Shown in pieces: positions 37,850 through 46,150 of a DNA stretch of 64,000 nucleotides (its first letter is position 1; each line of letters opens with the position of its first letter). The position numbers and the translations under genes were made by a program. The notes beneath the pieces were generated by a model. The model was not told the DNA's origin and did not search any database. It saw nothing but the letters and a program-made list of their open reading frames with translations. This DNA is from Rhizobium sp. CCGE 510 (GTDB taxonomy: Bacteria > Pseudomonadota > Alphaproteobacteria > Rhizobiales > Rhizobiaceae), in assembly GCF_000292525.1 (NCBI RefSeq), contig NZ_AEYF01000004.1, positions 1-64,000 of the forward strand. The letters run 5' to 3'.

Positions 37850-39006
37850 GCATGGACAGCCAGCTGCTGCAACGGGAAATGACCGCCTGGAGGCGCGACC
37901 TTCACCGCCATCCCGAATTCGGCTTCGACGAGAAGCGGACGGCGGCCTTCGTCGCTCGGAAATTGCGAGAGTTCGGGCTCGACGAGGTTGTCGAAGGTGT
38001 CGGCGGCACAGGGGTTGTCGGAACGCTCGGGTGCGGCGGCGGCAACCGCTCCATCGCGCTGCGCGCCGACATGGATGCGCTCAGGATTACCGAACAGGGC
38101 GATCGGCCCTATCGCTCGCAGACCGAAGGCCTGATGCATGCCTGCGGCCATGACGGGCATACGGCGATACTGCTTGGCGCCGCCAGGATGCTGGCGGAGG
38201 ACGGCAATTTCGACGGCACCGTCCGGTTCATCTTTCAGCCGGCCGAGGAATGGGGCAAGGGCGCCCTGGCGATGCTCGCCGATGGCCTGATGACGCGTTT
38301 TCCCTTCGACGAAATCTATGGCCTGCACAATATGCCGGGCCTTCCGGTCGGCGTTTTCCAGACCCGCGCCGGCGCGATCATGTCGGCGGAGGATAATTTC
38401 GAGATCGTGCTCAAGGGCGTTGGCGGACACGCCGCACGTCCGCACTCCGGCAACGAAGTCCTGGTCGCCGCCTGCGCATTGGTGACGAACCTGCAGACCA
38501 TCGTTTCCCGTCGGCTCGATCCGACGGATATCGGCGTCGTCTCGGTGACCGAGCTTCTGACCGATGGCACCCGCAACGCCCTGCCTGGACTGGCGCGCAT
38601 TCTAGGCGATGCCCGCAGCTTCCGCCCCGAGGTCAGCGCGCTGATCGAGAAGCAGATGCGCCTGATCGCAGAAGGGACGGCGCTCGCCCACACTATTTCG
38701 GCCGAGGTGAATTATACGCGAGAATTCATTCCCCTGCTCAATGATGCCGCCCTGGCCGAGGAAGCGTTTGCCGCGGCCAGCAGCATCTTTCCATCCGAAA
38801 ACATCAAGGTCCGGCGCGAGCCGATGACCGGATCGGAAGACTTCGCGCGGTTTCTCGACCATGTCCCCGGCTGCTTCGTCTTCCTGGGCAATGGCGAAGA
38901 CTCCGCGCCGCTTCACAATCCGCATTACGATTTCAACGACGACGGACTGATCCATGGCGCCAAATTCCACACGAGCATCGTCCGTCGACGGCTGAAGGCA
39001 AGCTGA
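37846..39006 (+). CDS. M20 family aminoacylase-like amidohydrolase
   Basis: The 386-residue enzyme resembles hippurate hydrolase/N-acyl-amino-acid amidohydrolases. It has RRDLHRHPEFGFDEKRTAAF at the N terminus, ALRADMDALRI, the metal site MHACGHDGHTAILLG, the catalytic glutamate in QPAEEWGKGALAM, and HNPHYDFNDDGL at the end. It overlaps the carbamoylase by four bases. Having two different deacylating enzymes in one operon suggests two N-substituted forms of the same amino acid as substrates. Cytoplasmic location is inferred. Confidence 0.9.
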   Translation: MSMDSQLLQREMTAWRRDLHRHPEFGFDEKRTAAFVARKLREFGLDEVVEGVGGTGVVGTLGCGGGNRSIALRADMDALRITEQGDRPYRSQTEGLMHACGHDGHTAILLGAARMLAEDGNFDGTVRFIFQPAEEWGKGALAMLADGLMTRFPFDEIYGLHNMPGLPVGVFQTRAGAIMSAEDNFEIVLKGVGGHAARPHSGNEVLVAACALVTNLQTIVSRRLDPTDIGVVSVTELLTDGTRNALPGLARILGDARSFRPEVSALIEKQMRLIAEGTALAHTISAEVNYTREFIPLLNDAALAEEAFAAASSIFPSENIKVRREPMTGSEDFARFLDHVPGCFVFLGNGEDSAPLHNPHYDFNDDGLIHGAKFHTSIVRRRLKAS

Positions 39007-39157
39007 CATCCGGTCGGCGTGCCCCCGCCGCCTTCGACCCGTTTTCGCATAGCAGCGCATTGCGCGAATGGACGAAGGCATTTGCAACCGCCTTCGCCAA
39101 ACCATTGACCAACGGCCTGCGATGTGCGCCTCTCATGGCTTGCACAAGGAAAATCCC

Positions 39158-39583
39158 ATGCTCAAGTTTCTGCTCACCCTCTCCTTGGGTGTTTTTTGCG
39201 TCTCGCCGCTTCAGGCCGGCGAACTCACTTCCGCCACCAAGAACTGCCTGTCGGGAGAAAAACAGGGGCACTGCGAGCGCTGGGTCAAGGATTACAAGAC
39301 GGCCATGGAGCTGGCGCAAAAAGGCGATCACGGCGCACAGGTAACCGTCGCCTTCTGCCTGTCCACCGGTTGCCATGGTGCCGTCACCATCGACAAGGTC
39401 GCTTCCTGCAGCTGGCACCTCGTCATCGCCAATTCGGGTGCCGCGACCGTGCTCGATGGTTCCAACCTCAGGAACACCTGCCGGCCGATGACGGCGCCGG
39501 AGAAAGACCAGGCCCGCACCTTGTCCCGCGATCTGGTCCAGAAGATCTACAAACGCCCGATGGTCACGACCGATCAAATGTAG
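39158..39583 (+). CDS. Small secreted cysteine-containing protein, 141 aa
   Basis: The start at 39158 has an AAGGA ribosome site; the frame upstream is not supported. The signal peptide reads MLKFLLTLSLGVFCVSPLQA. The mature part has six cysteines (KNCLSGEK, GHCERWV, AFCLSTGCHG, VASCSWHLV, NTCRPM) and a Sel1-like piece (AMELAQKGDHGAQVTVAFCL). This resembles the tandem secreted proteins at 16978-18303 in style, but not closely. It stands alone after the diaminopropionate operon. Confidence 0.7.
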   Translation: MLKFLLTLSLGVFCVSPLQAGELTSATKNCLSGEKQGHCERWVKDYKTAMELAQKGDHGAQVTVAFCLSTGCHGAVTIDKVASCSWHLVIANSGAATVLDGSNLRNTCRPMTAPEKDQARTLSRDLVQKIYKRPMVTTDQM

Positions 39584-39769
39584 TCTTCATCTCGCTGATT
39601 TTGATTGAATTTCCGGCCCTTAAACTTCTGTCCACGGACTGCTGATCGTGTCCGGACCGCAGTGATGATCGTCATCGCAGCTCGGCAATCTTGCCGCTGC
39701 CGATGACGATCCGCACGGCGCGCGGTGATGTTTCTGCGTCGGCAGCGATGAAGCTGGCGTGCTGATCAA

Positions 39770-39812
39770 TGCATGTCGCCCAGACGTGTGCAGCGGTTCT
39801 GGGCGACATGCA
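39770..39812. repeat. Short palindromic repeat, TGCATGTCGCCCAG family
   Basis: The arms TGCATGTCGCCCAG and CTGGGCGACATGCA are perfect 14-base reverse complements around ACGTGTGCAGCGGTT. The GTGTGnAGCGGTT core is the same as in the unit at 1404-1454. Confidence 0.75.
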
Positions 39813-39919
39813 TAAACAAAGGAGCCAGCTTCACGCTCGACGCCGGCGTGAAAATAAATCCCATTGCCCTCCCGGCTTTCGCAGCTATTCTGCCGACACA
39901 GAAATCGGGAGGAGCACTG

Positions 39920-40228
39920 ATGATCCTGCACTGCGTATTCCTGCGGCTGAAGACCGCGGTGACGAGCGACGACAAGCAGTCGCTGTTTGCGGCGATCGCC
40001 GCCCTCAAGCAGATCATTCCCGGCATCTTGGATATCAAATACGGGCCGAACGTTTCGCCCGAGGGGCTGCATGGTGGCTTCGTCGACGGTTTTGCCGTGA
40101 CCTTTGAGAGTGCCGAGGCGCGCGACGCCTATCTCATCCATCCCGAGCATGTGACCGTCGGCGAGCGCATCGTCTCGTCGACGGATGGAGGCCTGGCCGG
40201 CATCCTGGTCTTCGACCTCAATCTTTAA
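39920..40228 (+). CDS. Stress-responsive A/B barrel (Dabb) domain protein
   Basis: The 102-residue protein has the Dabb pattern: MILHCVFLRLKTAVTSDDKQ, then IPGILDIKYGPNVSPEG and SAEARDAYLIHPEHV with the typical H near residue 78. A strong ribosome site (GGAGGA) precedes the ATG at 39920. Family members are small dimeric barrels of varied or unknown function. The 3' end overlaps by 11 bases the converging gene on the other strand. Confidence 0.85.
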   Translation: MILHCVFLRLKTAVTSDDKQSLFAAIAALKQIIPGILDIKYGPNVSPEGLHGGFVDGFAVTFESAEARDAYLIHPEHVTVGERIVSSTDGGLAGILVFDLNL

Positions 40229-40718
40229 AGCAGTCCGTTGCCTCGCCAAGCAAGACGTAGTTTCTCGCTCGAAACCCGATCTTGATAAAAGCTGCAGATT
40301 GACCGCTTGCGCAGTCCTGGGGAGCAAAACCCTTTGGCAACGTCTCCTCGACCGAGGACGAAACCTCATGCCTAGCCAAGACATCGAGCTCTTGAGAACG
40401 ATTTAACGCTGCAATCTCGATTGCTTCCTTGCCGATCAGCACAAATGCAAAATGCCCTTCGTTTGGCACGTAGTTGTTCGCGGCCAGATATTCGTTCACC
40501 CTGGCGGCCAATGCATCGTTGGAAGGCAATCGATCCTGGTAGGGCTGGAGCAGGCAAACCGCCTGAGCATCAAAGGACGATATCTGAGAAAACTTCGTGG
40601 CCTTGCCAAGCGGGATGTTTCTGAAAGCGTCTTCGTCCAAGGAGCCGGCCTTGGCCAACGGCCCGTAGACAATCGGCGCCAACGTCACCAAAAACGCAAT
40701 AGACCTGATGAAGCGCAT
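40218..40718 (-). CDS. Secreted hypothetical protein, 166 aa
   Basis: The signal peptide (SIAFLVTLAPIVYGPLAKA) is followed by a mature domain with three cysteines (AVCLLQPYQDRL, PQDCASGQS and a final ATDCFKD). The segment CLLQPYQDRL with GHFAFVLIGKEAIEI resembles small periplasmic domains in rhizobia, but no named family was recognised. Base use is somewhat AT-rich compared with flanking genes. The gene is probably single. Confidence 0.65.
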   Translation of the reverse strand: MRFIRSIAFLVTLAPIVYGPLAKAGSLDEDAFRNIPLGKATKFSQISSFDAQAVCLLQPYQDRLPSNDALAARVNEYLAANNYVPNEGHFAFVLIGKEAIEIAALNRSQELDVLARHEVSSSVEETLPKGFAPQDCASGQSAAFIKIGFRARNYVLLGEATDCFKD

Positions 40719-40853
40719 TCTCGTCCCTATCTACCGCACAGAGACCGAATACAGCCCTGCGTTGCTTCCGGTGTCAACAAGGCATTTTCAAGCGATCACG
40801 GCTGTACGCACTCCCATTAAAGCGGCTTCGCACTTTTCTTGGGATTGCGTCGG

Positions 40854-40877
40854 GGGCCGCGACCGAAGCCGCGGCCC
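40854..40877 (-). terminator. Hairpin behind the zinc ABC operon
   Basis: The stem GGGCCGCG/CGCGGCCC with an eight-base loop lies eight bases beyond the stop of the binding-protein gene. No T run follows on the minus strand, so it may protect the 3' end rather than terminate. Confidence 0.4.
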
Positions 40878-40884
40878 TTGCTCC

Positions 40885-41784
40885 TCAGCTCGATTTCGCC
40901 ATGGCGGCGGCGAGCTGGTCGACATTGTAGCGGAACATCTTCTCATAGGTCGGCGCCGGTCCCTTGGCGTCGGACAGGGACTCGACATAAAGTTCGCCGC
41001 CTGGCTCGGCACCGGTTGCCTTGGCGACCTGTTTGACCAGGCGCGGATCGTTGGAATTTTCGAAGAAATAGGCCTTCACGTGTTCGCCCTTGATCTGTTC
41101 GATCAGCTTGGCGACGTCGGCAGCCGAGGCCTCGCTTTCGGTGGAGAGACCGAGCGGCGCCAGGAAAGTGACATTATATTCGCGGCCGAAATAGCCGAAG
41201 GCATCATGGCTGGTCAGCACCTTGCGGCGATCGTCGGCGATCCCGTCGAATTTCGTATGGGCGTAGGCGTTTAATTCGTCCAGCGTCTTGGTGTATTTCT
41301 CGGCATTGGCCTTGAAGGAAGCGGCATCGGCAGGATCGGCCGATGACAGCGCCTTTTCGATATTGGCGACCCAGATCTTGACGTTGACGGGGCTGTTCCA
41401 GACATGCGGATCGGTGATTTTTTCGCCGTCCTCTTCCATGGTGCGGGTGTCGATGCCTTCGGAGACCGTCACCGGCTTGCCCTTGTAGCCCGAGGCGGTG
41501 ATCAGCCGGTCCATCCAGCCTTCCAGCCCTTCGCCGCTGACGAAGGTCACCTCAGCCGCATTCAAATGCTTGGCGTCGGCCGGCGATGGCTCGAATTCAT
41601 GGGGATCGCCATTCGGCCCGACCAGGCTCTTCACATCGACGTGGTTGCCGCCGACCTCTTTGACGACATCGGCAAGCACGGTGAAGGAAGCAACCACCTT
41701 CAATGTTTCGGCAGAGGCGGGCATGGCCGACAGCGCCATCAAAGCCGGAATTGCTGCGGAGAGAAGCAGTCTGTGCGGTGTCAT
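40885..41784 (-). CDS. Zinc ABC transporter substrate-binding protein
   Basis: The 299-residue cluster A-I binding protein has a signal peptide ending SAMPASAE. The mature chain begins TLKVVASFTVLADVVKEVGG, with metal ligands expected at DPHEFEPSPADAK (His), ITDPHVWNSP (His), TSHDAFGYFGREY (His) and FFENSNDPRL (Asp/Glu). There is no long histidine-rich loop, only an acidic EEDGEK stretch, as in AztC-like proteins. Zinc rather than manganese is inferred from the Zur-type box at the operon head. It is the last gene of the operon. Confidence 0.92.
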   Translation of the reverse strand: MTPHRLLLSAAIPALMALSAMPASAETLKVVASFTVLADVVKEVGGNHVDVKSLVGPNGDPHEFEPSPADAKHLNAAEVTFVSGEGLEGWMDRLITASGYKGKPVTVSEGIDTRTMEEDGEKITDPHVWNSPVNVKIWVANIEKALSSADPADAASFKANAEKYTKTLDELNAYAHTKFDGIADDRRKVLTSHDAFGYFGREYNVTFLAPLGLSTESEASAADVAKLIEQIKGEHVKAYFFENSNDPRLVKQVAKATGAEPGGELYVESLSDAKGPAPTYEKMFRYNVDQLAAAMAKSS

Positions 41785-41800
41785 CGAAGTCTCCTTGGGA

Positions 41801-42673
41801 TCAGCCCTTTAAATGCGGGCGGGGAAAGAAGCGCCTGGCAATGCCGGAGGGCGCGAAAAAGATTGAAAAGGCATAGAGGATTGCCGCCGTCATGATGATC
41901 GTCGGGCCGGAAGCAAGTTCCAGATGGTAGGAGGCGATCAGGCCGAGATAGCCGGAGGCGGCGGCACTGGCAGCTGATATCGCCATCATCACCGGCAGGT
42001 TGCGCGACCAGAGCTGGGCGACGGCCGCCGGCAGCATCATCAGGCCGACCGCCATCAGTGTGCCGAGCGCCTGGAAGCTGGCGACGAGGTTCAAGACCAC
42101 GAGCAGCAGGAAAAGCACGTGATAGACCGGCCCACGCCCGCCGACGGCGCGCAGGAAGCCGGGATCGAAGCATTCGGCCACCAGCGGCCGGTAGATGACG
42201 GCAAGGATGACGAGGGTCAGCGAGGTGATCGCGCCGATCAGATAAAGGGCAGAAGCATCGATCGCCAGAATGGTGCCGAAAAGCACGTGCAGCAGATCGA
42301 TATTCGAGCCGCGCAGCGAGACGATCAGCACGCCGAGCGCCAGCGACGCGAGATAGAAGCTGGCAAAGCTCGCATCCTCCTGCAGCACCGTCATCCGGCT
42401 GACGGCGCCGGAAAGCAGTGCCACCGACAGGCCGGCGACTAGGCCGCCGATGCCCATCGCCGTCAGCGACAGCGAGCCGGCGACGAGATAGCCGATCGCC
42501 GCCCCCGGCAGCACGGCATGGCTCATGGCGTCGCCCATCAGGCTCATGCGCCTGAGCATCAGGAAGACGCCGATCGGCCCGGAGCCGAGCCCGAGGCAGA
42601 GGCAGGCGACAAGGGCGCGGCGCATGAAACCGAAATCGGCAAACGGCGCGAAGAAGAGATCGTAGACCGTCAT
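41801..42673 (-). CDS. Zinc ABC transporter permease
   Basis: The 290-residue ABC-3 family permease has about eight membrane segments and the family motif LMGDAMSHAVLPGAAIGYLV. It continues NIDLLHVLFGTILAIDASA and ends in FAPSGIARRFFP. It pairs with the ATPase, whose stop it overlaps by four bases, and with the binding protein 16 bases downstream. The complex moves zinc across the inner membrane. Confidence 0.93.
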   Translation of the reverse strand: MTVYDLFFAPFADFGFMRRALVACLCLGLGSGPIGVFLMLRRMSLMGDAMSHAVLPGAAIGYLVAGSLSLTAMGIGGLVAGLSVALLSGAVSRMTVLQEDASFASFYLASLALGVLIVSLRGSNIDLLHVLFGTILAIDASALYLIGAITSLTLVILAVIYRPLVAECFDPGFLRAVGGRGPVYHVLFLLLVVLNLVASFQALGTLMAVGLMMLPAAVAQLWSRNLPVMMAISAASAAASGYLGLIASYHLELASGPTIIMTAAILYAFSIFFAPSGIARRFFPRPHLKG

Positions 42674-43419
42674 GCCGCCGGCGCCTGTTCGGGGCCGCAA
42701 GCCTCGGCATCCTCATCCCAGCGCTCGGCCATGGCGCGGGCCTTCAGCAGATTGGTTGACGACATGACCTCGGCGGTCGGTCCCCAGCCGACAAGTTCGC
42801 GGGCAAGCAGCAGGGTCTCGGGAAAATGCGCGCGCACGAGTTCGAAATCATGCAGCACGGCGATCACCGTGCGGCCCTCGCCATGCCAGCGGGTGACGAT
42901 ATCGATGAGGTCCCGGGTGGTGCGGGAATCGATGGCCGTAAACGGCTCGTCGAGCAGGATGATGCCGGCATCCTGCAGCAGCAGGCGGGCAAAGAGCACA
43001 CGCTGGAACTGGCCGGCCGACAGCGATCCGACATGGCGCCGACCGAAGCCTTCAAGCCCGACGGCGGACAGCGCCTCGCCTGCCCTCTTCATATCAGCGG
43101 GCGCGATGCGGCCGAAGGCTCCGGCCGTCTTCCAGGCGCCGAGCATGACAGTGTCGATGACCGAGATCGGAAAACGCCGGTCGATCTCAGCCGCCTGCGG
43201 GAGGTAACCAAATTCCGCCCGCCCCAGCCGGTGCTCCACCCTGCCCTCGACTGGGCGAAGCTCACCCATGATCGCCTTCAACAGCGTCGACTTGCCAGCC
43301 CCGTTCGGCCCGGCAATCGCCGTCAGGCTGCCCGGCGCGAAGGCGCCGGAGACATGATGGATAGCGGGATGCCGGTTATAGGCGACCGTCAGATTGTCGA
43401 TACGGATCACCGGCATCAT
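42670..43419 (-). CDS. Zinc ABC transporter ATP-binding protein
   Basis: The 249-residue ATPase has Walker A GPNGAGKSTLLKAIMG, signature SLSAGQFQRVLFARLLLQ (LSAGQ instead of LSGGQ) and Walker B IILLDEPFTAID. The H-loop is in VIAVLHDFELV. The start is the first ATG of an ATGATG pair at 43419, overlapping the stop of the 42-residue peptide upstream. The gene drives uptake through the permease next to it. Confidence 0.93.
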   Translation of the reverse strand: MMPVIRIDNLTVAYNRHPAIHHVSGAFAPGSLTAIAGPNGAGKSTLLKAIMGELRPVEGRVEHRLGRAEFGYLPQAAEIDRRFPISVIDTVMLGAWKTAGAFGRIAPADMKRAGEALSAVGLEGFGRRHVGSLSAGQFQRVLFARLLLQDAGIILLDEPFTAIDSRTTRDLIDIVTRWHGEGRTVIAVLHDFELVRAHFPETLLLARELVGWGPTAEVMSSTNLLKARAMAERWDEDAEACGPEQAPAA

Positions 43420-43544
43420 GGCAGCAGAACCGCCCAGTGAATCGCCAGCCAGAGCACGGCGACAACCAGCGAGATGCCGATCACCCTTGAAAAAGCCGAC
43501 TGTCCCAGCAGGCTGACGAAGGGGCGGTCGGGGCTCGGGGGCAT
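43416..43544 (-). CDS. 42-residue membrane peptide heading the zinc operon
   Basis: The reading frame encodes MPPSPDRPFVSLLGQSAF, then one transmembrane helix (VIGISLVVAVLWLAIHW) and AVLLP. It starts directly behind the Zur-like box and its stop overlaps the ATPase start by four bases, so it is translationally coupled. It is too short for most gene finders. A role as an accessory subunit of the transporter is inferred from position only. Confidence 0.6.
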   Translation of the reverse strand: MPPSPDRPFVSLLGQSAFSRVIGISLVVAVLWLAIHWAVLLP

Positions 43545-43556
43545 AGCTGATCCTAC

Positions 43557-43586
43557 AATGTAATAACATTACGGTTATGTTATAAC
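43557..43586. promoter_or_regulatory. Zur-type operator of the zinc operon
   Basis: Two AT-rich palindromes lie 13-42 bases upstream of the first gene: AATGT-AATA-ACATT (43557-43570) and GTTAT-GTT-ATAAC (43574-43586). Both contain the TGTTATA/TAACAT core of Zur boxes. Repression by Zur with zinc, and release without it, is the expected control. Confidence 0.7.
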
Positions 43587-43840
43587 GATTGCGGCGAGAT
43601 TGAGGCGAGGTTTGTTTGCGAACTTGTTATTGCGGGATAGGGAGGTGCGGCGAATTGACCGGCAAATGCTTCAGGGCGGGATAGCGCATGTAAGGGTCTT
43701 CGGAGAGCCTGAACCCGTCGATGCGGTGTCGATCAGCAGCGGACGCCTGAGCGGAATGGGAGCCAAAGAGAGCTATCGATGGGAGGCACAATGCGCGCAT
43801 ATCCGGCCAAACGCCGCTGCCTTTCTCCAAAAGCACCCCC

Positions 43841-44098
43841 ACCCTCCGTCCTCCTCGGGCTCGAGGATCCACTTTGCCCTCGATTGCACCGGGCGTGGAT
43901 CCCAGGCTCGGAGGCCTGGGATGACGGAGTTTGGGGAAAACCATGAGCAGGAGGCGCGGCGACGCTGCCATTCCGTCACCCATCGCTGGATTTGCCACAA
44001 AGCTCACCCCACTCTTCGTCCTCCTCGGGCTTGACCCGAGGATCCACTCTGCCCTCGATCGGCACCGGGCGTGGGCCTGGCATGACGGAGATTGGGGG
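43841..44098. repeat. Two direct copies of a short palindromic repeat unit
   Basis: Copies at 43841-43935 and 44007-44098 share TCGTCCTCCTCGGGCT, GAGGATCCACT, GCCCTCGAT, CACCGGGCGTGG and CATGACGGAG or GATGACGGAG. Parts match the palindromes at 11574-11710. The span 43587-44366 has no convincing gene. Confidence 0.6.
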
Positions 44099-44126
44099 TG
44101 CATTTCCGCTAAACTCGCCGTCGGCG

Positions 44127-44269
44127 TGCCCCTCATCCGGCTGCCGCCACCTTCTCCCCGCGCGCGGGGCGAAGGGGGATATGCGGCAACCTCTCCGTCC
44201 CGCACCAGCGCCTTGCGGGGCACGTCCCCTCTCCCCGTTTTTTCGGGGAGAGGGTTAGGGTGAGGGGCA
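44127..44269 (-). repeat. RIME-like palindromic element, copy 3, inverted
   Basis: Reading on the minus strand it opens with TGCCCCTCACCCTAACCC and the CTCTCCCCG hairpin, here with a longer A loop, and ends with GGATGAGGGGCA. It is otherwise like the copies at 2674 and 24945. Confidence 0.8.
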
Positions 44270-44366
44270 ATCTTCGGGCCTGAACCGGACAGCAACAGAT
44301 GAACATCCATGCCCGGGTTTAATTTGCCCGGATCATGCATTAGATCAGCCTTCTGAATTTCCCCGT

Positions 44367-45719
44367 TTGAAAGATCCCGCCTTGGCCCTTTCCACCTTCG
44401 ATACGCTTTTGCAGAAGATCGAAACCCGCAACGCCCGTGCCGGCATCATCGGGCTCGGTTATGTCGGCCTGCCGCTGGCGATGGCGGTGGCGCGCAGCGG
44501 TTTTGCGGTCACCGGCTTCGATATCGATCCCGGGAAGATGGTGGCGCTCGATGCTCGCCGCTCCTATATCGACGCCGTCAGCGATGCAGCACTTGCCGCC
44601 GAGATCGAGGCCGGGCGTTTCCAGGCGACGACCGATTTCGCCGGGCTTGCCGCCTGCGACGTCATCATCATCTGCGTGCCGACGCCGCTGACCAAACACC
44701 GCGATCCCGACCTTTCCTTCGTCGAGGCGACATCGCGCTCGATCGCCCAGCATCTGCGCCCCGGTCAGCTCGTCGTACTGGAATCGACAACCTATCCCGG
44801 CACGACCGACGACATCGTCAAGGTCATCCTCGAAGGCACCGGGCTGAAATCCGGCGCGGATTTCTTCGTCGGCTTCTCGCCGGAGCGCGAGGATCCCGGC
44901 AATCAGCATTATCATACTGCCAGCATCCCGAAGGTCGTTGCCGGCGATGGCACTGAAGCGCTGGCGCTGATGAAGGCCTTCTACGGCGCGGCGGTATCGA
45001 CTGTCGTGCCGGTCTCCTCGAACGCGACGGCCGAGGCGGTGAAGCTGACCGAAAACATCTTCCGTTCGGTCAACATCGCGCTCGTCAACGAGCTGAAGAC
45101 CGTCTATGCGGCGATGGGCATCGACGTCTGGGAAGTGATCGACGCGGCCAAGACCAAGCCCTTCGGCTACATGCCCTTCTATCCCGGCCCCGGCCTCGGC
45201 GGCCATTGCATCCCGATCGATCCCTTCTACCTTACCTGGAAATCGCGTGAATACGAGCTGCCCACCCGCTTCATCGAGCTGGCCGGCGAGATCAATTCGG
45301 CGATGCCGCGTTATGTCGTCGGCAAGCTTGCCGAAGCGCTCGACATTCGCGCCGGCAAGGCGCTGAGCCGCAGCAAGGTGCTGGTGCTCGGGCTCGCCTA
45401 CAAGAAGAACGTTGCCGATATAAGAGAGAGCCCGTCGCTGCGGCTGATCGAGATCATCGAGGAACGTGGCGGACGGGCCGACTATCACGACCCCTTCGTC
45501 GCCGAAATCCCGCCGACACGTGAATATCAAGCGCTGAAGGGGCGCAAATCGGTGGCGCTGACGCCCGAGGCGATTGCCCGCTACGATGCAGTGCTGGTGG
45601 CGACCGACCATGACAGCGTGGATTATGCGGCGCTGGCAAAAGGCGCTACGCTGATCATCGACACGCGCAACGTTTTCAACCGGCTCGGCCTTTCGGCCGA
45701 TCACGTCATCAAGGCGTGA
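44367..45719 (+). CDS. UDP-sugar 6-dehydrogenase (nucleotide sugar dehydrogenase)
   Basis: The 450-residue enzyme oxidises a UDP-sugar to the uronate for surface polysaccharides. It has the Rossmann motif GIIGLGYVGLPLAMAVARSG, the catalytic cysteine in PGPGLGGHCIPIDPFYLTWK and a C-terminal binding domain with KVLVLGLAYKKNVADIRES. The motif spacing is close to the UDP-GlcNAc dehydrogenase (WbpA/TviB-like) branch rather than plain UDP-glucose dehydrogenase; that choice is inference. The start is TTG at 44367 or TTG 44382, with no ATG. It stands alone, so the polysaccharide genes it serves are elsewhere. Confidence 0.9.
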   Translation: MKDPALALSTFDTLLQKIETRNARAGIIGLGYVGLPLAMAVARSGFAVTGFDIDPGKMVALDARRSYIDAVSDAALAAEIEAGRFQATTDFAGLAACDVIIICVPTPLTKHRDPDLSFVEATSRSIAQHLRPGQLVVLESTTYPGTTDDIVKVILEGTGLKSGADFFVGFSPEREDPGNQHYHTASIPKVVAGDGTEALALMKAFYGAAVSTVVPVSSNATAEAVKLTENIFRSVNIALVNELKTVYAAMGIDVWEVIDAAKTKPFGYMPFYPGPGLGGHCIPIDPFYLTWKSREYELPTRFIELAGEINSAMPRYVVGKLAEALDIRAGKALSRSKVLVLGLAYKKNVADIRESPSLRLIEIIEERGGRADYHDPFVAEIPPTREYQALKGRKSVALTPEAIARYDAVLVATDHDSVDYAALAKGATLIIDTRNVFNRLGLSADHVIKA

Positions 45720-45745
45720 CGGCCATAGCTAAGAAGGGATGCTCG

Positions 45746-45959
45746 ATGGCGCGCGTTCGTTTGACCGAGTTCCGGCAGAACATCGCATCCTATTTCGATC
45801 AGGTCCTGTCCTCTGATCGTGACCCGTCGAGGGTCGGAAGCAATGGTCTTAGTTGCCGAAGGCGAATACGAAAGTATGCGGGAGACGCTGCACCTGCTCT
45901 CGACATCTGCCAATTTTGTCCGGCTGCGCGAAAGTATCGCACAGCTTCGTCAGGGGTAG
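45746..45959 (+). pseudogene. YefM/Phd-like antitoxin, frameshifted
   Basis: The ATG at 45746 opens MARVRLTEFRQNIASYFDQV, the N terminus of a Phd/YefM antitoxin. After the DNA for LSSDRDP the frame is lost. From about 45822 another frame gives VTRRGSEAMVLVAEGEYESM, then RETLHLL and RLRESIAQLRQG with a stop at 45959. A deletion of about a dozen bases or a one-base shift would explain it. No clear toxin gene follows, though the next 100 bases may be remnants. Confidence 0.7.
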
Positions 45960-46150
45960 ATGCTCGAGAACCATCCAACTCTCTGACCTGAAGCGATGCA
46001 GTTCAAAGTGCTGCAGCGCCCTTGCGCGTCTTATATTCATCCGCGCCGGTTTCTTTTGTTAAGCCAGATTTCATCCCTGCAGTTTAAGCATGCTGAGTGC
46101 GCCACAACCATTTCGGGGGCGGATTGGATTAGTTCCGAGGGAGGAATATC

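Noticed and set aside
43627..44340. A 237-residue frame across the repeat region
   Set aside because: It reads through three palindromic repeat units and has no homologous motif; repeats explain the openness.
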